A stretch of DNA of 37,390 bases from Streptomyces corallincola. GTDB lineage: Bacteria; Actinomycetota; Actinomycetes; Streptomycetales; Streptomycetaceae. The position numbers and the translations under genes were made by a program. The stretch is from NCBI RefSeq assembly GCF_019104725.1, contig NZ_JAHRXF010000056.1:1-37390 (forward strand), read 5' to 3'. The notes beneath the pieces were generated by a model, which was not told the DNA's origin, ran no database searches, and saw only the letters and a program-made list of their open reading frames with translations. Below are positions 15,555 to 22,367 of this stretch, in pieces; the first letter of the stretch is position 1, and each line of letters starts with the position of its first letter.

Positions 15555-15729
15555 GGCCTGTCTTCAAACTCCCCTCTGCCCCACGACGCCCGGCACGCCC
15601 TCTCGCCGCACCGGCCGCGATCCCGAGTACGCCCAGTACGAGGGATCACGGCCGACACGCCGAGAGCACGCACCGGACGCCGCGGGGCCGTCCTCCGGAC
15701 GACGAGGAGAGCTTGAAGACAGGCCCTAG
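15551..15729. mobile_element. MITE-like foldback element with CTAG target duplication
   Basis: A 171-bp insert (15555-15725) flanked by CTAG on each side (15551-15554 and 15726-15729). Its ends are inverted repeats: GGCCTGTCTTCAAACTC on the left and its near-perfect complement GAGCTTGAAGACAGGCC on the right (one mismatch in 17). Much of the interior also pairs, with GATCCCGAGTACG..CAGTACGAGGGATC around the centre, so the whole element can fold back on itself. It has no transposase frame. Four-base CTAG duplications are a habit of IS5-group elements, so this is probably a non-autonomous derivative mobilised in trans. The TAG stops of both flanking convergent genes lie within the two CTAG copies. 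Confidence 0.85.
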
Positions 15730-16424
15730 GGAAGCCCCGCCGCGTCGGCCGCTGTGCGCAGTACCTCGCGGAGCATCTCGGGGGTGAGGCGGCCGGTGAA
15801 CGTGTTGCGCTGGCTGACGTGGAAGCAGCCGAACAGGTCGAGCCCGTCGAGCGCCGTCCGGGTGCCGTGGGCGAAGGCGGGGCGGGGCCGGGGGACGGTC
15901 CAGCCCGCCGCCGCGAACGCGGGCAGCGCGGCCTGCCAGCCGAAGGCACCCAGCACCACGGCGGCCCGCAGAGTGGGGCGGAGCAGCTCCAACTCCTCTG
16001 CCAGCCAAGGCCGACAGGTGTCCCGCTCCCCCGGCGTCGGCTTGTTGTCGGGCGGTGCGCAGTGCACGGGCGCGGTGATCCGCACGCCATACAGCTCCAG
16101 TCCGTCACCGGCGTGCGTGGCCGTCGGCCGCGAGGCGAGCCCCACGTCGTACAGCGCCTGGTACAGCACGTCCCCGGAACGGTCTCCGGTGAACATGCGG
16201 CCGGTGCGGTTGGCGCCGTGCGCGGCCGGGGCGAGCCCGATCAGGACGAGGCGGGCGTCGGCGGGACCGAAGCCGGGCACCGGCCGACCCCAGTACGTCC
16301 AGTCCGCGAACGCGGCCCGCTTCGTACGGGCCACCTCCTCGCGCCACTCGACCAGCCGGGGGCACGCCCGGCACTCGGTCACCCGCCCGTCGAGCCGGGC
16401 GAGCGCGCTGCGGTGATCGTCCAT
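15726..16424 (-). CDS. type 5 uracil-DNA glycosylase (UdgB-like)
   Basis: A 232-residue DNA-repair enzyme that removes uracil, and in this family also other deaminated bases, from DNA. The iron-sulfur ligand cysteines are visible at CRAC (about 23-26), in VHCAPPDNKPTPGE and at CRPWL. The family-5 motif GLAPAAHGANRTGRMFTGD (~63-81) and the C-terminal HVSQRNTFTGRLT, with the conserved His and Asn, are both present. Length is normal. I chose the ATG at 16424 (MDDHRSAL); an in-frame GTG-less extension to 16457 has no support. Its stop codon is formed by the CTAG at the right edge of the inserted element, so the last residues GLP are native to this side. Confidence 0.92.
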   Translation of the reverse strand: MDDHRSALARLDGRVTECRACPRLVEWREEVARTKRAAFADWTYWGRPVPGFGPADARLVLIGLAPAAHGANRTGRMFTGDRSGDVLYQALYDVGLASRPTATHAGDGLELYGVRITAPVHCAPPDNKPTPGERDTCRPWLAEELELLRPTLRAAVVLGAFGWQAALPAFAAAGWTVPRPRPAFAHGTRTALDGLDLFGCFHVSQRNTFTGRLTPEMLREVLRTAADAAGLP

Positions 16425-16509
16425 ACGGCCACCGTATGCCCGGCCACCGCCCGGCACGGCCGGGAAAAACGGCTCCGGCTTCCCCGGGCCGGGGCGTTAG
16501 GGTCGGGAC

Positions 16510-17313
16510 ATGGCTTCCGAGGACGCGGACGTGGTGGGCGGCAACGTGGTGGACGACGGTGTGAACACGGGTACCGCCTCGGCCGGGACCCCCGCCGCAG
16601 CCGCGACCGACGGCGGCAACGGCCCCGCCGACGCGGGCCGCTCCCCCGACTCCGCGCCGCTGGACCCCCAGGTCGCCGCAGCGGTGGCCGCCGCCGAGGC
16701 GGCCGGGCCCGGGGCCGGGGAGTCGGTGCGGATCGACAGCTGGATCTGGGCGGTCCGCCTGATCAAGACCCGCTCCCTCGGTGCGACCGCCTGCCGTGGC
16801 GGCCACGTCCACGTCAACGGTGACCGTGTGAAACCCGCCTACTCCGTGCGCGTCGGCGACGAGGTACGGCTGCGACACGAGGGCCGGGAACGCGTCGTGA
16901 TCGTCAAGCGACTGATCCGCAAACGGGTCGGCGCCCCGGTCGCCGTCCACTGCTACGTGGACAACTCCCCGCCGCCTCCGCCCCGCGACACCAGTGCCCC
17001 CGCCGGTGTCCGTGACCGTGGCACCGGACGCCCCACCAAGCGGGACCGCCGCGAGATGGAGCGCCTGCGGGGTGTCGGTGGCACCCCCGGCTTCGCGGTC
17101 CACAGCCCGCCCCCGCCCGGCTTCGCCAACCCCGGCACCGCGTCGCAGCAGGAGCCGGAGGAAGCGAAGGGCGAGCAGGGCGAGCACAACGCGGACGCGA
17201 AGGGCGGCCGGGGCGACCGCGACAACCGTGGCCGGGACCACCGCGACCGCCGGGGCCACACCGACCACCGGGACAGGGGACGCGCACCGGGCGGCCGACG
17301 CCGGGAGCGCTGA
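16510..17313 (+). CDS. S4-domain RNA-binding protein (HslR/Hsp15-like) with long tails
   Basis: A 267-residue protein with an S4 RNA-binding domain at about 73-135 (VRIDSWIWAVRLIKTRS, GHVHVNGDRVKPAYSVRVGDEV). Hsp15/HslR proteins bind the large ribosomal subunit carrying stalled nascent chains; that role is assumed by family. Unusual here are an extra Ala/Gly-rich stretch of ~65 residues between the MASE start and the S4 domain, and a C-terminal tail of ~130 residues ending in Arg/Asp/His-rich repeats (RGDRDNRGRDHRDRRG..). The tail looks disordered and suited to nucleic-acid binding. The ATG at 16510 has only a weak GGG upstream. It is divergent from the glycosylase gene. Confidence 0.87.
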   Translation: MASEDADVVGGNVVDDGVNTGTASAGTPAAAATDGGNGPADAGRSPDSAPLDPQVAAAVAAAEAAGPGAGESVRIDSWIWAVRLIKTRSLGATACRGGHVHVNGDRVKPAYSVRVGDEVRLRHEGRERVVIVKRLIRKRVGAPVAVHCYVDNSPPPPPRDTSAPAGVRDRGTGRPTKRDRREMERLRGVGGTPGFAVHSPPPPGFANPGTASQQEPEEAKGEQGEHNADAKGGRGDRDNRGRDHRDRRGHTDHRDRGRAPGGRRRER

Positions 17314-17410
17314 ACCTCCGGTTCCCTTTCCCCGAGCCCTCTCCATCCCCTTTCCCTCCCCTTCTCAGCTCGCTCGACCGTGCCGTCCGTTCCCCCGCCA
17401 CACCCTCATC

Positions 17411-17863
17411 TCACCCCCTGCGTCCCACCCCCCGAATCAGCCCTGCCAGCTCCGCGTTGCGTCCCCGCCGGGCCCATGCGATCAGTCCCAGCGGTAGCAG
17501 CAGGACCAGCGGAGTCGCCGCGTTCTGCCCGTCGAAGGCGGTGAGCTGGACGATGAACGCGCCGATCATGAGCGCGCCCAGCGCGATGGCCGCGACCGAC
17601 TGCAGGACCGGAATCAACAGCGCGATCCCACCAGCCAGTTCCAGAGCACCGATGGTGTACATCGCCCCGCTCCCCCAGCCGATCCTGTCGAACGACTCCA
17701 CGGCGGTGGGGTGGGCGATCAGCTTGGGCAGCGCGCTCGCCACGCCGTAGAAGAGGGCCAGCAGTATCTGGAGGGCGAGCAGCGCGATCCCGGCCACGCT
17801 CCGGCGCGGGCGGGGAGCGGAGGCGGTTCCTGCCTCCGGGGAGGGAACGGCGGTGTCGGACAT
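17411..17863 (-). CDS. DoxX-family membrane protein
   Basis: A 150-residue protein with four predicted membrane helices of the DoxX/DoxD-like family. Visible features are the first helix GIALLALQILLALFYGVAS, KLIAHPTAVESFDRIGWG in the following loop, ALELAGGIALLIPVL, IALGALMIGAFIVQL and a last helix PLVLLLPLGLIAWARRGR. Such proteins are linked with redox or organic-acid handling at the membrane, but no specific role can be given here. The ATG follows AGGAGATCACC. Its 3' end is convergent with the S4 gene across 97 bp. Confidence 0.88.
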   Translation of the reverse strand: MSDTAVPSPEAGTASAPRPRRSVAGIALLALQILLALFYGVASALPKLIAHPTAVESFDRIGWGSGAMYTIGALELAGGIALLIPVLQSVAAIALGALMIGAFIVQLTAFDGQNAATPLVLLLPLGLIAWARRGRNAELAGLIRGVGRRG

Positions 17864-18014
17864 GGTGATCTCCTGAGTCTCACAGCTCTGTCGTCATCAC
17901 GGATACAGACCCCCTCCGCCCTCCGAACTCATCGCCGCCGACCGACACCGCGCCAGGCCCCTTCGCACCCCCCTCCACTCTCAGCCGCCCGAAGCCCCCG
18001 GCACGGCTACGGAC

Positions 18015-18222
18015 TCAGAGCCTCTCCAGCAGGGGGCGGGTCATCCGGTCTTCCCCACAGCCCAGTGCGAGCAGGCTCGCTCCGGGCGGTACCGAAGCGG
18101 CGACGACGTCCGGCGCTCTCCCCCTTCGACAGGCCCGCGTACAACTCGACCGCGCAGCCGCCGTCCGGGGTGAACCCGCAGGGCCCCGTCCCCTCGTATC
18201 CCTCACGTGTCTCGATCGTCAT
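18015..18222 (-). pseudogene. SAM methyltransferase remnant, frameshifted and truncated
   Basis: From the ATG at 18222 the frame reads MTIETREGYEGTGPCGFTPDGGCAVELYAGL, the N-terminus of a class I methyltransferase common in Streptomyces. Near 18117 (around AAGGGGGAGAG) the homology moves to another frame and continues APDVVAASVPPGASLLALGCGEDRMTRPLLERL, including motif I (LALGCGEDRM), then stops. About two thirds of the expected protein is missing after LLER. A one- or two-base indel plus a 3' deletion explains this. It is dead as a methyltransferase. Confidence 0.7.
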
Positions 18223-18284
18223 GCCAGGTGAACGGACCGCTCCCGCATCGCCGTTCCCGTTCGAGGATGGTTCACTCGTTCGAG

Positions 18285-19196
18285 TCATTCGGTGCCGAGC
18301 GGGAACCATCCGTGGCCGATGTACCAGTGACCGCCGGACCGCAGATGGTCGCCGACCGCCCGTTCCAGGGAGGTGCGGCGGGGCAGGTCGTCCACCGGCA
18401 GATCCGCGTCGCCGAAGACGAAGCGGACCGGTTCGGTGTCGGCGGGTTCGGTGTCCCTGGGTGCCAGGCGGAAGCGGTCCTGGAAGCGGACGATGTGCGC
18501 CTCCGGCGGGAGATGGTCCCTCAACTGGGCGTCCAGCAGCCAGGAATGGCAGAGCACCAGGTCGTACCGCTCCTCCGGGTAGTGCGCGGCGAAGAAGGCG
18601 TGGGCCAGTTCCAGCGAGCGGTCGCAGGCGGCCGGGGTGAGCGGGCCCCGGAAGTCGGGGATGTGCAGGTTGAGGCAGGGCGTACCGGGTGCGGCGGGGA
18701 GTCCGGCCGTCGCCAGTCCCGGCGCGGCCCAGCCACCGGTCCGCGTCCGCTCGAACTGGAGCCGCCCGAGCTGGTGGACCTCGCCCCGGAAGTGCCGGGC
18801 CAGCCAGCGGGCCGCGTGGACTCCGGGCCGGTCGTGCCTGCGGCGGTGCAGGGCGCACTGCCGTCCCAGGTCGGCCAGGGTCCGCCGGGAGATCTCGGCC
18901 GGGACACCGCGCGCCCGGTGCGCGGCGAGGGTGTGGGGCAGGGCGGCGAGGAAGACGTAGACCGGGAAGAGGCCGACGAGGTCCGGCGGCGCGGAGGCGA
19001 AGAGGGCCCCGAGTTCGGGAGTGCGGCCCAGGTCGTCGGGGTCGCGGAGGAGTTCCCGTACGCATTCGTCGAGGAGGTCCCGCAGCTCCGGGGCGTCGGT
19101 CATCTGGCGTCGGCGGGCGACGAGTTCGTTGATGTCCTCGTGCGGCACGGCCAGGTCGAGCAGCAGATCGGGCAGATCGTCGGCGTCCGGAAGCAC
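18285..19196 (-). CDS. acyltransferase-domain protein (DUF5596/GNAT-like)
   Basis: A 303-residue soluble protein that fits the actinobacterial proteins annotated as acyltransferase domain-containing, with an N-terminal helical domain (DDLPDLLLDLAVPHEDINELVAR) and a GNAT-like C-terminal domain (LNLHIPDFRGPLTPAACDRSLELAHAFF, DLVLCHSWLLDAQL, IVRFQDRFRL). The acyl donor and substrate are unknown. The GTG at 19196 follows AAGGAGGGTGCCG, a strong site; a second GTG six bases upstream is too close to that site. No partner gene is adjacent; the upstream DUF6343 gene is divergent. Confidence 0.78.
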   Translation of the reverse strand: MLPDADDLPDLLLDLAVPHEDINELVARRRQMTDAPELRDLLDECVRELLRDPDDLGRTPELGALFASAPPDLVGLFPVYVFLAALPHTLAAHRARGVPAEISRRTLADLGRQCALHRRRHDRPGVHAARWLARHFRGEVHQLGRLQFERTRTGGWAAPGLATAGLPAAPGTPCLNLHIPDFRGPLTPAACDRSLELAHAFFAAHYPEERYDLVLCHSWLLDAQLRDHLPPEAHIVRFQDRFRLAPRDTEPADTEPVRFVFGDADLPVDDLPRRTSLERAVGDHLRSGGHWYIGHGWFPLGTE

Positions 19197-19410
19197 CGGC
19201 ACCCTCCTTCGGCGCGGGTCGGGCCACGCGCGGCGGGCCCCACGGAACGGATCACGGCGACACGGGACACGGCGGCTCGGACCACGGGGTGCGGAGTACA
19301 GCGTGGGTGCGGGGTGGGGAGTACGGGCCGGGGGGCGGGGAGTACGGGGTGCGGATCGAACGGCGTGCGTCCCCGGCGAAGAGTACGTTGCAAGGAGGAG
19401 TGGTGGTCCG
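19197..19410. other. divergent intergenic region rich in GTACGG/ACGGG phrases
   Basis: Repeated short phrases (GGGGTGCGGAGTAC, GGGGTGGGGAGTACGG, GGGGCGGGGAGTACGGGGTGCGG at 19285-19352) give a degenerate ~20-bp repetition. No gene. Promoters for both flanking genes are expected here. Confidence 0.4.
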
Positions 19411-19743
19411 ATGCGTACAGGTAATGAACCGGTGACCGCCCGCAGCCCGCTGCGGACGCGTTTCTGGCTGAGCGTGTGGGGGCTGGTCTGGGCCGTCTTC
19501 GGGACAGCGGTGTTCGCGCTGGTCGGACGGCCGGGGTGGGCGATGGCGTGCGGGGTGCTGTGGCTGGTGGTCACCATCGACATGACCATGATCGTCCGGC
19601 ACATGCGGCAAGGACCCCACTACCAGCCGGGCCGGGACATACCCCCGTACCGGCCGGTGGAGCACGGCGGCCGACCAGGGACCGGGCCGCGGGGGCACGG
19701 GCCGCAGCGCCGTCCGGGGCCACCACGACAGCGTCACCCCTGA
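19411..19743 (+). CDS. DUF6343 family small membrane protein
   Basis: A 110-residue protein with two membrane helices at about 19-38 (FWLSVWGLVWAVFGTAVFAL) and 42-62 (GWAMACGVLWLVVTIDMTMIV), then a cytoplasmic or external Pro/Gly/Arg-rich tail (HYQPGRDIPPYRPVEH..). The pattern and the YQPGRDIPPY segment match DUF6343 proteins of streptomycetes, whose function is unknown. The ATG follows AAGGAGGAG with a spacing of about ten bases. Confidence 0.82.
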   Translation: MRTGNEPVTARSPLRTRFWLSVWGLVWAVFGTAVFALVGRPGWAMACGVLWLVVTIDMTMIVRHMRQGPHYQPGRDIPPYRPVEHGGRPGTGPRGHGPQRRPGPPRQRHP

Positions 19744-19815
19744 GCAGCTTCACCGGCCCCACAGACATCAGCGGACTGGCCCCCGGCAAACCCCTGGACG
19801 CCCCTGGTCCATCCC

Positions 19816-20196
19816 CTACGCGTCGAACCGCGCGGCCCGCAGATACTCCGGGTTGGGATCCAGCGCCGCCGCCAGCCGGAAGTGGCGTTTGGCCTGGTCG
19901 GCGCGGCCCTGGCGTTCGTAGGTGCGGGCAAGCGCGAAGTGGGCGAACGCGTTGTCCGGTTCGCGCTCCAGCACGATCGTGAACTCAAGCTCGGCGGGCC
20001 GCAGTTGAGCGGCGGCGAAGAACGCGCGGGCGCGCAGCAGCCGGGCGGCGGTGTTCTCGGGATGCGCGGCGATGACTCCGTCGAGCAGCTTCACCGCGCC
20101 TCGCGGGTCCCGCGCGTTGAGCAGCTGCTCGGCCGCGCGGAAGTCGATGACATGCGTCTCCGGAGTACGTCCGGGCGAACCGCTGGTCTCGGGCAC
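19816..20196 (-). CDS. tetratricopeptide repeat protein
   Basis: A 126-residue protein made mainly of three TPR units: DFRAAEQLLNARDPRGAVKLLDGVIAAHPEN, TAARLLRARAFFAAAQLRPAELEFTIVLEREPDN and AFAHFALARTYERQGRADQAKRHFRLAAALDPN (first 20 residues of each shown in part). It ends in PEYLRAARFDA. TPR proteins are binding scaffolds; the partner is not indicated. It starts at GTG 20196, with AAGGA upstream, and lies 140 bp upstream of the coaE 3' end in the same direction. Transcription is probably separate, since coaE reads towards it and has a hairpin after its stop. Confidence 0.88.
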   Translation of the reverse strand: MPETSGSPGRTPETHVIDFRAAEQLLNARDPRGAVKLLDGVIAAHPENTAARLLRARAFFAAAQLRPAELEFTIVLEREPDNAFAHFALARTYERQGRADQAKRHFRLAAALDPNPEYLRAARFDA

Positions 20197-20314
20197 GGCA
20201 CAGTCCTTCCCTTGCTGAGGTGATTCAACGCCCCTGTGAGGGCGGCTATTCCGGCCACCGGCTCAAACGAGCACCCCCGGCGCGCGGGCGGTCCGCCGGG
20301 GCGCATGCCGTTCA

Positions 20315-20331
20315 GGGTCCGGCGCGGACCC
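20315..20331 (-). terminator. hairpin after coaE
   Basis: A perfect 7-bp stem (GGGTCCG / CGGACCC) with a 3-base loop begins six bases beyond the coaE stop. There is no T run, as is usual for Streptomyces terminators. Confidence 0.55.
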
Positions 20332-20336
20332 CGGGT

Positions 20337-20939
20337 TCAGCCCTTCCTGGCCCGGCGCTCCAGCTCCGCCCACACCTCGGCCACCCGGTCCCGCAGCGCC
20401 TCCAGAGGCACGTCGTTGTCGATGACGATGTCCGCGATCTCCCGGCGCTGCTCGCGGGTCGCCTGGGCCGCCATGCGGGCACGCGCGTCGGCCTCGGTGG
20501 TGCCGCGCAGCCTCAGCAGCCGGTCGAGTTGGGTCTCGGGGCTAGCGTCCACGACGATCACGAGGTCGAAGAGGGGGGCGAGGCCGTTCTCGGTGAGGAG
20601 CGGTACGTCGTGGACGACAACGGCGTCCTCGGTCGCGGCGGCCTCCAGCGCGGCGGAGCGGTCGCGGACCAGGGGGTGCACGATCGCGTTCAGTACGGCG
20701 AGCCGTTCGGGGTCCGCGAAGACGACGGTGCCGAGCCGAGGGCGGTCCAGGCTGCCGTCGGCCGTGAGGATCTCCCTGCCGAACGCGTCCACCACCGCTG
20801 CCAGGCCCTCGGTGCCGGGGGCGACGACCTCGCGCGCGATGCGGTCGGAGTCGATCAGTAGGGCGCCGTGCTCCACGAGCAGCCGCGACACCTCGCTCTT
20901 GCCGGCACCGATACCGCCGGTCAGGCCCACTTTCAGCAT
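20337..20939 (-). CDS. coaE: dephospho-CoA kinase
   Basis: A 200-residue kinase that performs the last step of coenzyme A synthesis: ATP phosphorylates the 3' hydroxyl of the ribose of dephospho-CoA. The Walker A loop is GLTGGIGAGKS (residues 5-15). The substrate-binding DSDRIAREVVAPGTEG (31-46), the FADPERLAVLNAIVHPLV segment (74-91), VPLLTENGL (~112) and a C-terminal VIDNDVPLEALRDRV are all typical. Length is normal for the single-domain enzyme. ATG start at 20939. It follows the PAC2 gene on the same strand at a distance of 98 bp, with a possible attenuating hairpin in between. Confidence 0.96.
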   Translation of the reverse strand: MLKVGLTGGIGAGKSEVSRLLVEHGALLIDSDRIAREVVAPGTEGLAAVVDAFGREILTADGSLDRPRLGTVVFADPERLAVLNAIVHPLVRDRSAALEAAATEDAVVVHDVPLLTENGLAPLFDLVIVVDASPETQLDRLLRLRGTTEADARARMAAQATREQRREIADIVIDNDVPLEALRDRVAEVWAELERRARKG

Positions 20940-20953
20940 GGCCCGAAGCTTAG

Positions 20954-20985
20954 GGGGTGCCCCCTGGACGATGCCCCGGCACCCC
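20954..20985 (-). terminator. hairpin between PAC2 gene and coaE
   Basis: An 8-bp perfect stem (GGGGTGCC at 20954-20961, GGCACCCC at 20978-20985) with a 16-base loop lies just upstream of coaE. It may end or attenuate PAC2 transcription before coaE. No T run follows. Confidence 0.4.
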
Positions 20986-21037
20986 GGCGGCAGCCGGGCC
21001 GGACCGTCCGGAAGAACGCCCCTGACGACCCGCGCTG

Positions 21038-21976
21038 CTAGTTCTCGCCCTCGCGCTCGGCCAGGAACCGTTCGAATTCGAGCCCGATCTCGTCGGCCGA
21101 CGGGATGTCCACCGGTTCGGCGAGCATGTTGCCACGGGTCTCGGCCCCGGCCGCCGCGTCGTACTGGTGCTCAAGGCCCTGCACGAGTGCGGTCAGCTCC
21201 TCGTCGCCCTCCTGGACCTGGCGTTCGATCTCGGTCTGCGTGCGGTGTGCGTCGTTGCGCAGGGCGTGCGCGACGGCGGGCAGTACCAGGCCGGTGGCGG
21301 CGGTGACGGCCTCCAGCACGGTGAGGGCCGCGTCCGGGTACGGGGAGCGGGCGACGTAGTGCGGGACGTGCGCGGCGACACCGAGGACGTCGTGCCCGGC
21401 CTCGGCGAGGCGGTACTCGACGAGCGCCTCGGCGCTGCCGGGGACCTGGGCCTCGTCGAAGGGGCTGCGGTGGCCGGGGACCAGGTCGGTGCGGTTGCCG
21501 TGCGGGGTGAGGCCGACGGGACGGGTGTGCGGTACGCCCATCGGGATGCCGTGGAAGTTGACGGTCAGGCGCACGCCGAGCCGTTCCACGATCTGGCCGA
21601 CGGCCGCCGCGAACCGCTCCCACTCGACGTCCGGTTCGGGGCCGGAGAGCAGCAGGAAGGGGGCGCCGGTGGCGTCCTGGACGATGCGGACCTCCAGAGT
21701 GGGGACCTCGTAGTCGGTCCACTGGTCGCGCTGGAAGGTGAGCAGCGGGCGGCGGGCGCGGTAGTCCACGAGCCGGTCGTGGTCGAAGCGGGCCACGACC
21801 TGGTGGGTCTGCGCGTCGAGGATGCCCGCCGCGATCTGGTCGCCGGTCTCACCGGCGTCGATGTACCCGTCGAAGTGGTAGAGCATGACAAGACCGGCCG
21901 ACTCCTGTGCCAGCGCCATGTCTACGACGGCCAGGCCCTTCGGCTCCCATGCGTACAAACCCTGCGGATCAAGCAC
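21038..21976 (-). CDS. PAC2 family protein
   Basis: A 312-residue protein of the PAC2 family (proteasome assembly chaperone 2-like fold). Typical parts are LYAWEPKGLAVV near the start, VMLYHFDGYIDAGETGDQIAAGIL (partly, ~33-52), DYRARRPLLTFQRDQWTDY, LLSGPEPDVEWERFAAAV, FHGIPMGVPHTRPVGLTPHG and AAHVPHYVARSPYPDAALTVLEAV. It ends with an acidic helical tail (LEFERFLAEREGEN). Actinobacterial members are widespread but their role is unsettled; links with the proteasome are inferred by fold. The GTG at 21976 follows GAGGAGGAGCGG. It lies upstream of coaE on the same strand. Confidence 0.9.
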   Translation of the reverse strand: MLDPQGLYAWEPKGLAVVDMALAQESAGLVMLYHFDGYIDAGETGDQIAAGILDAQTHQVVARFDHDRLVDYRARRPLLTFQRDQWTDYEVPTLEVRIVQDATGAPFLLLSGPEPDVEWERFAAAVGQIVERLGVRLTVNFHGIPMGVPHTRPVGLTPHGNRTDLVPGHRSPFDEAQVPGSAEALVEYRLAEAGHDVLGVAAHVPHYVARSPYPDAALTVLEAVTAATGLVLPAVAHALRNDAHRTQTEIERQVQEGDEELTALVQGLEHQYDAAAGAETRGNMLAEPVDIPSADEIGLEFERFLAEREGEN

Positions 21977-22367
21977 TGTGACCGCTCCTCCTCGTGTCCG
22001 ACAGGAAGAACGCGCCCCGCACCGGGGGAATTCCCCGCTCCGCCCTTTCCCTTGATCGGCCGCCGGTGCGGAACGGCAGGACGACGGGGCGGGCTTGTTC
22101 CCCGGGGACGCCGTCAACTCCCCGGCGGGACGCGGTGGCCTTCTCGGTGCACGGCGCGGTCAACTCCCCAAGGTGCGCGGGAACCGCGCGGCCGACGACA
22201 GCGGACGATCACCCGGCTGACGGACCCCCGTTGATACGGCCCGACCCCGCCGCCTCGGAACCCCGGCCGCCCCGGAGATACACCTGAGGGGCCGTACCCC
22301 GAAAGGTACGGCCCCTCAAGAGACCTCGGCTCAGCCGGAGTTACCGGCTAGGCACAGCGGTGAGCGG
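21977..22367. other. intergenic region between rpsA and PAC2 gene
   Basis: It contains the rpsA terminator hairpins near 22285-22349. On the minus strand two TTGAC-containing phrases lie near 22117 and 22164 (inside CGTCAACTCCCC and GGTCAACTCCCC on the plus strand). They could be -35 elements for the PAC2 gene, but no good -10 follows at 16-18 bases. Confidence 0.4.
22285..22318 (-). terminator. strong rpsA terminator hairpin
   Basis: A perfect 14-bp stem, TGAGGGGCCGTACC paired with GGTACGGCCCCTCA, with loop CCGAAA. It lies 50 bp beyond the rpsA stop. A second smaller hairpin (AGCCGG-AGTTA-CCGGCT at 22333-22349) sits between it and the gene. No T run follows on the minus strand, as usual in Streptomyces. 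The symmetric stem could also stop transcripts from the other side. Confidence 0.88.
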
